Assembly (NCBI GenBank): GCA_963714325.1
Contig: CAVQOB010000010.1
Span: forward strand, 248,001 to 312,000
Reading direction: 5' to 3'
DNA length: 64,000 nt
Source of the DNA: CAVQOB01 sp963714325
Lineage (GTDB): Bacteria; Pseudomonadota; Alphaproteobacteria; Rhizobiales; Hyphomicrobiaceae
Each line of letters opens with the position of its first letter. The stretch's first letter is position 1. The notes below the pieces were generated by a model. That model was not told where the DNA came from, made no database searches, and saw only the letters and a list, made by a program, of their open reading frames with translations. A program made the position numbers and the translations under genes. Positions 44,101 through 52,558 of the stretch are shown one piece after another.

Positions 44101-45324
44101 TCAAATCGTCATCCCCAGCGCCTTCGCTACTGTGAACAAGTCTTTGTCGCCACGGCCGCAAAGGTTCATCACCAGCAGGTTGTCCTTGGGCAACGTCGGG
44201 GCGAGTTTCATCACATGGGCGAGAGCGTGCGCCGGCTCCAGCGCCGGAATGATTCCCTCTAGCTTCGTGCACAACTGCAACGCCGCCAGCGCTTCCTTGT
44301 CGGTCGCCGAGGCATAGGTGACGCGGCCGGTGTCCTTCAGCCAAGAATGCTCAGGCCCAACACCGGGATAGTCGAGGCCGGCCGAGATCGAATGGCCTTC
44401 GAGAATTTGCCCGTCGGCATCCTGCAACAGGTAGGTCCGATTGCCGTGCAGCACACCCGGCGTGCCGCCATTCATCGACGCGGCGTGACCATTGTTGACA
44501 TGCAGGCCATGACCGCCCGCCTCGACGCCCCAGATCGCCACGCCCTTGTCATCGAGGAAGGGATGGAACAGTCCGATGGCGTTGGAACCACCGCCGATGC
44601 AGGCAACCAGCGTATCGGGCAAGCGACCCTCCGCCGCCATCATTTGCTCCCGCACTTCCTGGCCGATGATCGACTGAAAATCTCGGACCATTGCCGGATA
44701 GGGATGCGGGCCCGCCGCCGTGCCGATGATGTAATAGGTATCGCGCACGTTGGTCACCCAGTCGCGCAGCGCTTCGTTCATGGCGTCCTTGAGCGTACCG
44801 GCACCCGACGTCACCGGATTGAGCTTGGCCCCCAGCAACTTCATCCGCGCGACGTTCGGCGCCTGTCGCTCGACGTCGGTTGCTCCCATGTAGACTTCAC
44901 ACGGCAAATCGAATTTCGCGCACACGGTCGCGACCGCCACGCCATGTTGGCCTGCCCCCGTCTCGGCGATGATCCGCGTCTTGCCCATCCGCCGCGCCAG
45001 CAGAATTTGCCCGAGGCAATTGTTGATCTTGTGACTGCCGGTGTGATTGAGTTCGTCGCGCTTGAAATAAATCTTGGCGCCGCCGAATTCCCTCGTCATG
45101 CGTTCGGCGAAATACAGCGGCGACGGCCGACCAGAATAATGCGTATTGAGATAGGCGATCTCGACCGCGAATTTCGGATCAGCCTTGGCGTCGTTGTAGG
45201 CATGCTCCAATTCAAGGATGAGCGGCATCAATGTCTCGGCAACAAAGCGGCCGCCGAACAGGCCGAAGAATCCCTTCTCGTCGGGGCCGGTGCGGTAGCT
45301 ATTGAGATTTTGAGTCGTCGCCAT
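44101..45324 (-). CDS. trpB: Tryptophan synthase beta chain
   Basis: PLP enzyme that condenses indole with serine. The 407-residue protein carries the PLP lysine in HTGSHKINN, ETGAGQHGVA, GGGSNAIG and the substrate channel block AGLDYPGVGPEHSWL. ATG 45324 is preferred since GGGAAG lies six bases upstream; ATG 45342 has no such site. It follows trpF after 220 bases containing two hairpins. TrpA is encoded elsewhere (27996-28820, plus strand), which is unusual. Confidence 0.95.
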   Translation of the reverse strand: MATTQNLNSYRTGPDEKGFFGLFGGRFVAETLMPLILELEHAYNDAKADPKFAVEIAYLNTHYSGRPSPLYFAERMTREFGGAKIYFKRDELNHTGSHKINNCLGQILLARRMGKTRIIAETGAGQHGVAVATVCAKFDLPCEVYMGATDVERQAPNVARMKLLGAKLNPVTSGAGTLKDAMNEALRDWVTNVRDTYYIIGTAAGPHPYPAMVRDFQSIIGQEVREQMMAAEGRLPDTLVACIGGGSNAIGLFHPFLDDKGVAIWGVEAGGHGLHVNNGHAASMNGGTPGVLHGNRTYLLQDADGQILEGHSISAGLDYPGVGPEHSWLKDTGRVTYASATDKEALAALQLCTKLEGIIPALEPAHALAHVMKLAPTLPKDNLLVMNLCGRGDKDLFTVAKALGMTI

Positions 45325-45421
45325 TGCTGTCTTCCCGGTCATTTGTGCCGTGCCGTGAGACGTCGCTTCGCGAACAGGACTGCCGCCCTATCACCCGCGC
45401 CAGGGGACGGCCCTCGCTCTC

Positions 45422-45496
45422 CCCGCCTTTTGCAACTTAACAAAGGGCGGGTGATCATGAGGGTGCCCCTCCGGTTGGGTGTGGGGCGAGCCCCAC
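45422..45496 (-). promoter_or_regulatory. Two hairpins in the trpF-trpB gap
   Basis: CCCGCCTTTTG (45422-45432) pairs with CAAAGGGCGGG (45441-45451) with one G-U pair; GTGGGG/CCCCAC (45481-45496) closes a CGAG tetraloop. On the trp mRNA they lie between trpF and trpB, where genes normally abut. They may be a processing site or internal terminator. No trp-rich leader peptide was found. Confidence 0.55.
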
Positions 45497-45544
45497 TTCG
45501 CGTCGCGAATGATCACCACGCATTCCGACAGTTCTGATAGCAGC

Positions 45545-46198
45545 TCAGTCCGGCCGTTGCACGCTCTTTGCGGCGCGCACGAAGGCTCGCATACGTGCGT
45601 CATCCTTGACGCCCGGGGCGCTCTCGACCCCCGACGAAACATCGACGGCACGGGCGCCGGTCTGCCGGATTGCTTCGGCGACATTGCCAGGTGTCAATCC
45701 GCCCGACAGCATGAACGGCACGCGATCGCGGACTCCATCGAGCAAGGTCCAGTCGAAGGCACGACCGTTGCCGCCGGGCAAAATCGCGTCCCTGGGCGGC
45801 TTGGCATCGAACAGGATCATGTCGGCGGCATGGAGATAGGCCAATGCCCGCTCAGCATCCCCGGCGCTGGCAACGGCTATTGCCTTCATGACCGGCTTGT
45901 TAAACCGTTGGCGGATGGCGGCGACGCGTTCAGGCGTCTCGGCGCCATGCAATTGAAGCATATCGGGATTGACCTCGGCGACGATGGCGTCGAGCAAAGC
46001 ATCATCAGCATCCACCACCAGCGCGACGCTTCCTGCCATCCCGCGCACGAATTCGGCAAGCGGCGCCGCCTCGGCAGGACTGATGTTGCGCGGGCTTATC
46101 GGGAAGAAGACGAATCCGACGAGATCCGCGCGCGCTTCAAGCGCGGCCGCGACTGCTTCGTCCGTCTTCAAACCGCAGATTTTGACGCGTGTTGTCAT
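45545..46198 (-). CDS. trpF: Phosphoribosylanthranilate isomerase
   Basis: Third step of tryptophan branch synthesis, a TIM barrel of 217 residues. It starts MTTRVKICGLKTDEAVAAAL; the catalytic Cys is in KICGLK and the catalytic Asp in ILFDAKPP. LSGGLTPGNVAEAI and AVDVSSGVESAPGVKD bind phosphate. A longer in-frame start 69 bases upstream is not supported by homologues. Followed by trpB. Confidence 0.95.
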   Translation of the reverse strand: MTTRVKICGLKTDEAVAAALEARADLVGFVFFPISPRNISPAEAAPLAEFVRGMAGSVALVVDADDALLDAIVAEVNPDMLQLHGAETPERVAAIRQRFNKPVMKAIAVASAGDAERALAYLHAADMILFDAKPPRDAILPGGNGRAFDWTLLDGVRDRVPFMLSGGLTPGNVAEAIRQTGARAVDVSSGVESAPGVKDDARMRAFVRAAKSVQRPD

Positions 46199-46263
46199 CG
46201 TCCAAGAGTAGGGGCAAGCCACAGGATTGTCCATGTGAGCGCGCCGCCACGGCAACGGCCGGA

Positions 46264-46626
46264 TCAATTCCCGCGCATCCGTTCATGCATGGCCTTGGTC
46301 GCCTTAGCGAGGGCCCCTGGATCACGCATCATCTCATGCATCTGCTCGCAGGTTGGCTGACGCCGACCATGCGGCATGCCGGCATTGACCGCTTCGATCG
46401 CCGCGCAGGCGTCACGCCGCACTTGATCGAACTCGCCCGCTTTGATCTTGCCGCCACTGAGCAGCTGCGCCTGCCAACCGTTGATCGACGTTGGCACCAT
46501 CGACGCGTCTGGCGACGTTTTCTCAAATTGCGCCGACCGGGCTTGGTTCGCGAGATAGAATGCGCCGCCGATCCCACCACACAGAACCGTCACACCGACG
46601 AAGGCCATGGCGATCAACTTCCGCAT
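46264..46626 (-). CDS. Small membrane-anchored hypothetical protein
   Basis: About 120 residues from the ATG at 46626 (a TTG at 46674 would add 16). One hydrophobic N-terminal segment (LIAMAFVGVTVLCGGIGGAF) is followed by a polar domain, probably periplasmic, with two cysteines (DACAAIEA and PTCEQMHEMM) that could form a disulfide. I do not recognise the family. It precedes trpF on the same strand by 65 bases. Confidence 0.6.
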   Translation of the reverse strand: MRKLIAMAFVGVTVLCGGIGGAFYLANQARSAQFEKTSPDASMVPTSINGWQAQLLSGGKIKAGEFDQVRRDACAAIEAVNAGMPHGRRQPTCEQMHEMMRDPGALAKATKAMHERMRGN

Positions 46627-46812
46627 CGTTGCCGGATCAGTGTCGAGTTCGAGTTCGTTCGGGGACTGTCGCAAATCGCTGCTCCGAATTCATGGCGGCA
46701 TGCAGCACAACTTAGCGCTTTGACCTGACCACGTCGTAAAAAGTGGTCGCCGGCGGCGACAGAGCGAGGACTTCCCTACACTATGGTCGATGAAGTGTTA
46801 ACGCCGCAGGTT

Positions 46813-47451
46813 TCACGCGCCACCTTGTGGCCGCCCGGGTCTGCTCCGATAGGCCGGCAGCGACCAGTTGTAGAGCAGCGCCAACGTCCGAACCGCAAAT
46901 CCGGCCAGCATCGCCAGCAGCACGACCGCCGAACGCGGCAAGCCCATTGCCTCGGCCGCAATGAACGTCACGGCTGCTACTAACGCCGCCGTCACATAGA
47001 TGTCTTTACGCAGCAACAGTGGTATCTCCCCACCGAGCACATCGCGCGCGAGGCCGCCGAACGTCGCACTGATGATGCCCATGACAACGGCAATCACCGA
47101 TCCATGACCCAGATCAAACGTGCGCTCGGTCGCCAACACTGCAAACAATGCGAGCCCGATCGCGTCAAACCACAACAGCAGGCGATAGCGGCTTTCCGGA
47201 ATATGCGCGGTAAAAAAGACGACAATTGCTGTCGCCACGCAGACCACCACATAGGCAGGCTCCTTCACCCAGAACACCGGCGTCAGACCGAGCAGAAGAT
47301 CGCGCACCGTGCCGCCACCGACACCCGTCACTGTGGCCAGCAGCGCAAATCCGAAGACATCCATTTCCTTGCGGCTGGCGACCAACGCCCCAGTGATCGC
47401 AAAAACCACGATGCCGAGCCAATCCAATACACCGAGGATGTTTGCAATCAT
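46813..47451 (-). CDS. TRIC-family (YicG/UPF0126) membrane protein
   Basis: A 212-residue inner-membrane protein with seven hydrophobic segments and an internal duplication: GGGTVRDLLLG in the first half and FGGLARDVLGGEIP in the second. These glycine-rich kinks mark bacterial TRIC cation channels, which are trimers. The ATG follows the ornithine cyclodeaminase-like gene by 14 bases, so they are likely co-transcribed. Confidence 0.88.
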   Translation of the reverse strand: MIANILGVLDWLGIVVFAITGALVASRKEMDVFGFALLATVTGVGGGTVRDLLLGLTPVFWVKEPAYVVVCVATAIVVFFTAHIPESRYRLLLWFDAIGLALFAVLATERTFDLGHGSVIAVVMGIISATFGGLARDVLGGEIPLLLRKDIYVTAALVAAVTFIAAEAMGLPRSAVVLLAMLAGFAVRTLALLYNWSLPAYRSRPGRPQGGA

Positions 47452-47465
47452 GTCATGTCCGACGC

Positions 47466-48428
47466 TCAGCGATGCTCATAGACGGCGATCGCCGCCGCCA
47501 GGTCTTCGATCGAAGCGCCGACCGACTTAAAAAACGTAATCTCGCTCGCTGTCTGGCGCCCCTTCACCGTACCCCGCGTCAGGTCGTAGAGATCGCCGAG
47601 CACCGCGTCCCGACCGATCACGCCGGTGGCGATGGGTTGCAGGATGTCGCCGGCCTCGCCGAAACAGCCGGTCATCGTGTCGGCGTAGATGCGCGCCTTT
47701 GCAACGAGTTCATCATCGGTCTCGCGCAGATTCGGCTTGTAGGCGCCGACGCAATCGACGTGCGTCGATGGCTTGACCCAGGCGCCGCGAATGAGCGGCT
47801 CTGACGAGATCGTCGCCGCCGAGATCAGATCGGCGTTGCGGCACGCCGTCTCGAGATCGCTGACCGCGCGAACGTCGAGCCCACTATTCCTGAATTGCGC
47901 GGCGACGGCTTCGGCCCGCTGCAATGTCCGGTTCCAGATCTGGACGCGCTTGATCGGCCGGACGGAGGCGTGCGCGCGGATCATGTAGGGTGCCAACGCG
48001 CCGGCACCAATCATCACCATCTCTTGGCAATCCGGCCGCGACAGATATCGGCTCGCCAGCGCCGACGCCGCAGCCGTGCGCCAAGCCGTCAGTCGCGTCG
48101 CATCCATGATGGCCAGCAGCTCGCCTGTCTCGGTCGAGTTCAAGAGATACGTCCCGAAAATCGCCGGTTTACCGCTGCGCGCGGCGTTGTCGGGAAATAC
48201 CGAGACGGATTTCAGCCCCATATAGGGACCGGCTACATCGGCTCCCGGCGCCTTGGCCGAGATCGCCGGCATCAGCAGCCACGTCGCCTCGGGCCGGCCG
48301 TCGAGGGGGATGCGATGATGGTGACGCGGCGGCGCTAGTGCGCCGTTGCGAAACGCGGTTTCCAGGACATCGATCAATGCCGGATAGCTCAGCCGGGCTT
48401 CGATCGTCGCGGCATCGATGATGTCCAT
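47466..48428 (-). CDS. Ornithine cyclodeaminase / mu-crystallin family protein
   Basis: NAD(P)-binding protein of 320 residues. The Rossmann motif VMIGAGALAPYMIRAH is at about residues 138-153, and the family block THVDCVGAYKPNLRETDDELV and GDLYDLTRGTVKGRQ near the end. It could be an ornithine cyclodeaminase, a ketimine reductase or an L-alanine dehydrogenase of this fold; the sequence alone does not decide. Start at ATG 48428. Confidence 0.87.
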   Translation of the reverse strand: MDIIDAATIEARLSYPALIDVLETAFRNGALAPPRHHHRIPLDGRPEATWLLMPAISAKAPGADVAGPYMGLKSVSVFPDNAARSGKPAIFGTYLLNSTETGELLAIMDATRLTAWRTAAASALASRYLSRPDCQEMVMIGAGALAPYMIRAHASVRPIKRVQIWNRTLQRAEAVAAQFRNSGLDVRAVSDLETACRNADLISAATISSEPLIRGAWVKPSTHVDCVGAYKPNLRETDDELVAKARIYADTMTGCFGEAGDILQPIATGVIGRDAVLGDLYDLTRGTVKGRQTASEITFFKSVGASIEDLAAAIAVYEHR

Positions 48429-48456
48429 CGGTGACGGCCCTTGGCCTCGGGAGAGT

Positions 48457-48807
48457 TCAGCGGTTGACCGCAACTAGCTGCTTGGCCGCCGTCACGCGCG
48501 TGTCGCGCTCGCGCGCCAGACGATCCGCTTCTGCCTGCCAGCGCATCGCGTCCTGTGATTTGATCCGCGCGGTCTTGCGCCAACGGCCTTGGCCCATCCA
48601 GGCTGCAGTGCCGCCAAGGATCACCCCAAGCGTCAAGGCTGCAAACAGGTAGGCATAGAACGGCGCCGAGATCGCCAGTGCGGCCGTATCAAGTTCTCGG
48701 AACGGGTCGAGGCTCAACCGCACTGGGTGCTTGTTGGCAACCGCAAGCGCCAACAGCACAATCGCTGAGGGAATGGCGACTAGCAGCCAAGTGATACGAC
48801 GCAACAT
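48457..48807 (-). CDS. LapA-domain membrane protein
   Basis: A 116-residue protein with two hydrophobic segments (ITWLLVAIPSAIVLLALAVA and PFYAYLFAALTLGVILGGTA) separated by the LapA-like NKHPVRLSLDPF and followed by a basic, helical cytoplasmic tail. It lies beside ihfB, the usual place in proteobacteria. ATG 48807 was chosen; one 11 codons upstream is possible. LapA takes part in envelope lipopolysaccharide control in E. coli. Confidence 0.82.
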   Translation of the reverse strand: MLRRITWLLVAIPSAIVLLALAVANKHPVRLSLDPFRELDTAALAISAPFYAYLFAALTLGVILGGTAAWMGQGRWRKTARIKSQDAMRWQAEADRLARERDTRVTAAKQLVAVNR

Positions 48808-48846
48808 GGGGTAGGCCCTTCCCGCTGGACGATCAGCCATTCGAAT

Positions 48847-49155
48847 TTAATGCTTCGCGCGGCCGTTTGGCTTTTCGTCGTCGTTCAGCCGTTCGCGCAA
48901 CTCTTTGCCCGTCTTGAAAAACGGCACGAATTTCTCGTCGACGGTCACCGGTTGCCCGGTGCGCGGATTGCGCCCGGTGCGCGGCGCGCGATGCTTGACT
49001 GTAAAGGCGCCAAAGCCGCGCAATTCCACCCGGTCCCCACGCGCCAAGGCCGCCACGATCTCGTCGAACAGGACATTTACGATCCGCTCGACGTCGCGAT
49101 GATACAAATGTTGGTTTGCCGCCGCGATTTTCTGAATCAGTTCCGATTTGATCAT
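48847..49155 (-). CDS. ihfB: Integration host factor subunit beta
   Basis: DNA-bending nucleoid protein, partner of IhfA. The 102-residue protein starts MIKSELIQKIAAANQHLYHR and has the beta-arm signature VELRGFGAFTVKHRAPRTGR with the intercalating proline in GRNPRTG. GAGGGAA lies before the ATG, next to a short direct repeat GTTCCCTCTGC. Conserved neighbour of sppA and rpsA. Confidence 0.95.
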   Translation of the reverse strand: MIKSELIQKIAAANQHLYHRDVERIVNVLFDEIVAALARGDRVELRGFGAFTVKHRAPRTGRNPRTGQPVTVDEKFVPFFKTGKELRERLNDDEKPNGRAKH

Positions 49156-49257
49156 GGCCGTTCCCTCTGCGCCGTTCCCTCTGCAATGCCCTGCGCCGGT
49201 TATCAACCGTGCGGCCGATGACGGGTCTCCCGCAACGGTCAAGGGCCTTGTTATTCC

Positions 49258-50226
49258 TTATTTTTCCAGAGGTTGCCAAACTGAAACGAGGCCGTCAAGC
49301 GCCAGTCTTCCGAAAGTCCGGTCGGCGCCCAAAACAACGCCTGCGTCCTCGGTTGCAAATCCGGCCATCCGCGCCATGGCGAGGCCAAACAGGCGCACCC
49401 AGCTGATATCAGCGTCCCGCCGCGGACGCCAATCGACGACGCGCAATTCCTTCGTCACGTGGCGCTTTTCCTCCAGCCAGCGCACCACTTCCGCCTCGCC
49501 GCCGATCTGATCGACGAGCTTGTGAGTCAGCGCTTCCCGCCCGGAGAAAACACGTCCCTGTTCGAGGCCCGGGATATCAGCCGTGCGCACCTTGCGTCGT
49601 TCGTTGACGAGGCCCACGAACCAGCCTTGGCTTTCCGCCACCATTTGCTCGGCGACCTTGCGACCCTCGGGATTGATCGGCTCGTACATCGACGGCACAG
49701 CCTTCAAATTCCCACTCTTGATCTCGTTCATTTTGACGCCGAGCTTATCGAGCAGGCCCGACACCTCCGGCCACTGGAAGATCACGCCAACTGAGCCCGT
49801 GATCGTATTGCCGCGCGCGACGATGTGATCGGCAGCAAGCCCGGTGATATAGGCAGCCGACGCCGCAACCGTGCCGAACTGCGCCACCACCGGCTTGGCT
49901 TTTGCAACATTACGGACGGCCTCGAACAGCGCTTCCCCGCCGGTCGTCGTGCCACCCGGACTATTGATAAAGAGGATAACGCCTTCGACATTCTTGGCCT
50001 CAGCCAACCGCTTCAAGAGCCTGAGCTGGTCTCGATCCTCGGTGATCATGCCCTCGATCGTCACGCGCGCGATCTGCCGCCGCTCGCCTAAGCCCTGCCC
50101 GCCCGTCATGGCGTACAACCCGGCCGTCAACGCCAGGAAACCGCCGAGAATGGCGCCCCCCCGCCACAGCCCGACCCGGCGGCGCAAAGAACGGCGATCG
50201 AGAACAGCTTCAGTATCGAGCGACAT
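49258..50226 (-). CDS. sppA: Signal peptide peptidase SppA, short 36K form
   Basis: Membrane-anchored serine protease that degrades cleaved signal peptides. From ATG 50226 it has 322 residues: a basic N-terminus, one membrane anchor (GAILGGFLALTAGLYAM), then the S49 domain with ILFINSPGGTTTGGEALFEA, the nucleophile Ser in FGTVAASAAYI and the general base Lys in NEIKSGNLKA. It has one S49 domain, unlike the duplicated E. coli enzyme. Confidence 0.93.
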   Translation of the reverse strand: MSLDTEAVLDRRSLRRRVGLWRGGAILGGFLALTAGLYAMTGGQGLGERRQIARVTIEGMITEDRDQLRLLKRLAEAKNVEGVILFINSPGGTTTGGEALFEAVRNVAKAKPVVAQFGTVAASAAYITGLAADHIVARGNTITGSVGVIFQWPEVSGLLDKLGVKMNEIKSGNLKAVPSMYEPINPEGRKVAEQMVAESQGWFVGLVNERRKVRTADIPGLEQGRVFSGREALTHKLVDQIGGEAEVVRWLEEKRHVTKELRVVDWRPRRDADISWVRLFGLAMARMAGFATEDAGVVLGADRTFGRLALDGLVSVWQPLEK

Positions 50227-50370
50227 GGATGCGCACCCAACTCTTTCTATTGCCTCAGTGACGGCCGCACCGTAGTCGGAAGCGACTTCGAGCGCAACGG
50301 ATGCCAAGCCGCATGACGTGACGCATTTTTTTTGCATCTACTAACGTTTGGCAATCGCGAATTCGAAAGC

Positions 50371-50394
50371 GGGGCAGACCGCGTGATCTGCCCC
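50371..50394 (-). terminator. Hairpin after rpsA
   Basis: GGGGCAGA and TCTGCCCC pair perfectly around an eight-base loop, 37 bases after the rpsA stop. The following minus-strand bases are GCTTTCG, a weak T-run, so it is a probable but imperfect intrinsic terminator. Confidence 0.65.
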
Positions 50395-50430
50395 GTCATG
50401 GATTGCGGCAAGCGTTCAAAATCAGGCGAC

Positions 50431-52143
50431 TTACTTGTCGTCGCCTTCTTTTTTCTTCTGTGCGGCCTTGAAGATGTCGCCGAGCGATGCGCCCGAGTCC
50501 GAAGACCCGAACTGCGCAACAGCCTGCTTCTCTTCGGCGATCTCAAGGGCCTTGACCGAGACGGTCACGCGGCGCGATGCACGGTCGAAGGTGGTGACGG
50601 CGGCATCCAACTTGTCGCCGACGTTGAAGCGCTCAGGGCGCTGTTCGGCACGATCGCGCGAGAGATCGCCGCGCTTGACGAACGTCGTGAAGTCGGTGCC
50701 GGCGATCTTGACTTCGATGCCGTGCTCTTGAACGGCGACGACTTCACAGGTGACCTGGTCGCCCTTCTTGATCTGACCAACGGTTGCGATCGGATCCTTG
50801 CCGACTTGCTTGATGCCAAGCGAAATCCGCTCCTTGGTGCTGTCGACATCAAGCACGACGGCTTTGACGTTATCACCCTTCTTGTAGTCCTTGATGGCTT
50901 CTTCGCCCTGCTTGACCCAATCGAGGTCAGACAGATGCACCATGCCGTCGACACCATTGTCGAGACCGATGAACAGGCCGAACTCCGTGATGTTGCGGAT
51001 CGGGCCTTCGACGACCGTACCTTTCGGGTGCACCGCCAGGAACGCATCCCAGGGATTGTCCTGGGTCTGCTTCAGGCCAAGCGAAATCCGGCGCTTCTGC
51101 GGATCGACTTCCAAGATCTGCACATCGACGGCCTGGCTGGTCGACACGATCTTGCCGGGGTGAACGTTCTTCTTGGTCCAGCTCATTTCCGAAACGTGGA
51201 TCAAGCCCTCAACGCCGGGCTCCAGCTCGACGAACGCACCGTAGTCGGCGATGTTCGTCACAGTGCCCTTGAAGCGTGCCTGCACGGGATACTTGGCCTC
51301 GATGCCAGCCCACGGATCAGACTGCAGCTGTTTCATGCCGAGCGAAATTCGCTGGGTATCGGGATTGATGCGGATGATCTGCACCTTCACGGTATCGCCG
51401 ACGTTGACGATCTCGGAGGGGTGATTGACGCGGCGCCAAGCCATGTCGGTGACGTGCAACAGGCCATCGATCCCGCCGAGATCAATGAACGCACCGTAGT
51501 CGGTGATATTCTTGACGAGGCCGTCGATGACCTGGTTTTCGCCGAGCTTGGCGACGATCTCCGAGCGCTGTTCGGCGCGGGTGGCTTCCAAAACTTCGCG
51601 GCGCGAGACGACTATGTTGCCGCGGCGGCGATCCATCTTGAGGATCTTGAACGGCTGCGGCGAATGCATCAGCGGGCCGATATCGCGCACCGGGCGGACA
51701 TCAACTTGCGAGCCCGGCAGGAACGCCACGGCGCCGTCGAGGTCGACGGTGAATCCGCCCTTGACCTTGTTGAAGATAACGCCCGAAACCTGCTCTTTGT
51801 TGTTGAACTGCTGCTCGAGCTTGATCCAGCTCTCTTCGCGGCGCGCCTTCTCACGGGACAGAACCGCTTCGCCGAGCGCGTTTTCCATGCGCTCGAGATA
51901 AACCTCGACGGTGTCGCCGACCACGAGTTCGGTCGCCTTGCCGTTGTTGCCGAATTCCTTCATCGCAACGCGGCCTTCCATCTTCATGCCGACGTCGATG
52001 ACGAACAGGTCTTTTTCAATGGCCGTAATCCGGCCTTTGACGACACTGCCTTCATACACATCATCGGTTTCAAGATGCTCGTTGAAGAGGGCGGCGAAAT
52101 CATCGCGCGTGGGGTTCATCTCTTTGCTGCTGGCGGTCGACAT
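50431..52143 (-). CDS. rpsA: 30S ribosomal protein S1
   Basis: RNA-binding ribosomal protein of 570 residues with six S1 (OB-fold) domains; the linkers DPWAGIEAKYPV, DNPWDAF and KDPIATVG repeat before each. It begins MSTASSKEMNPTRDDFAALF; AGGAG precedes the ATG by seven bases. In many relatives cmk lies directly upstream, but here the 415 bases before rpsA contain no cmk. The C-terminal tail is Lys-rich. Confidence 0.97.
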   Translation of the reverse strand: MSTASSKEMNPTRDDFAALFNEHLETDDVYEGSVVKGRITAIEKDLFVIDVGMKMEGRVAMKEFGNNGKATELVVGDTVEVYLERMENALGEAVLSREKARREESWIKLEQQFNNKEQVSGVIFNKVKGGFTVDLDGAVAFLPGSQVDVRPVRDIGPLMHSPQPFKILKMDRRRGNIVVSRREVLEATRAEQRSEIVAKLGENQVIDGLVKNITDYGAFIDLGGIDGLLHVTDMAWRRVNHPSEIVNVGDTVKVQIIRINPDTQRISLGMKQLQSDPWAGIEAKYPVQARFKGTVTNIADYGAFVELEPGVEGLIHVSEMSWTKKNVHPGKIVSTSQAVDVQILEVDPQKRRISLGLKQTQDNPWDAFLAVHPKGTVVEGPIRNITEFGLFIGLDNGVDGMVHLSDLDWVKQGEEAIKDYKKGDNVKAVVLDVDSTKERISLGIKQVGKDPIATVGQIKKGDQVTCEVVAVQEHGIEVKIAGTDFTTFVKRGDLSRDRAEQRPERFNVGDKLDAAVTTFDRASRRVTVSVKALEIAEEKQAVAQFGSSDSGASLGDIFKAAQKKKEGDDK

Positions 52144-52558
52144 TCAGTCTCCTATCGGGTTGTCTCAATCGGCCGGCCGGGCCATTGCGGGCCACCTGCC
52201 ATCCGGGTTGCGTTTGAGGTTGGTTTGGTCAAGACGAAAGCGCATCGCGCCAACGGTATCGGGACTACGCGCAGGCTACCCGTGCTCGCGGCCCGAACCG
52301 ATCGTCGGCGTCTCATGACTTCGGTGGTCTGCCGTCGCTTGGCATTTCAGCCTGCCAACAGGGATTTCGGGGCTGCTTGCAGCACCCGGGTTGGCCGATC
52401 GTCCTCGTGATCAATCCGACAGCAGCGTCGAATGAGCCGGGTTCTAGTGCAGAATTGCAATGGGAGCAAGGGCGATCCGCCTTACGCAACGCCCAAACAC
52501 TGGAGGCCTGAGGCAACCCGTGCCACTGGCTCTCGCTCATAAGCATCTTCCGCAACGT
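52144..52558. other. Gap between rpsA and the first TadG-like gene: no gene seen
   Basis: 415 bases without supportable gene. It must hold the rpsA promoter and leader and the 3' end of the TadG-like transcript. No RNA gene or strong palindrome was recognised. Confidence 0.5.
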
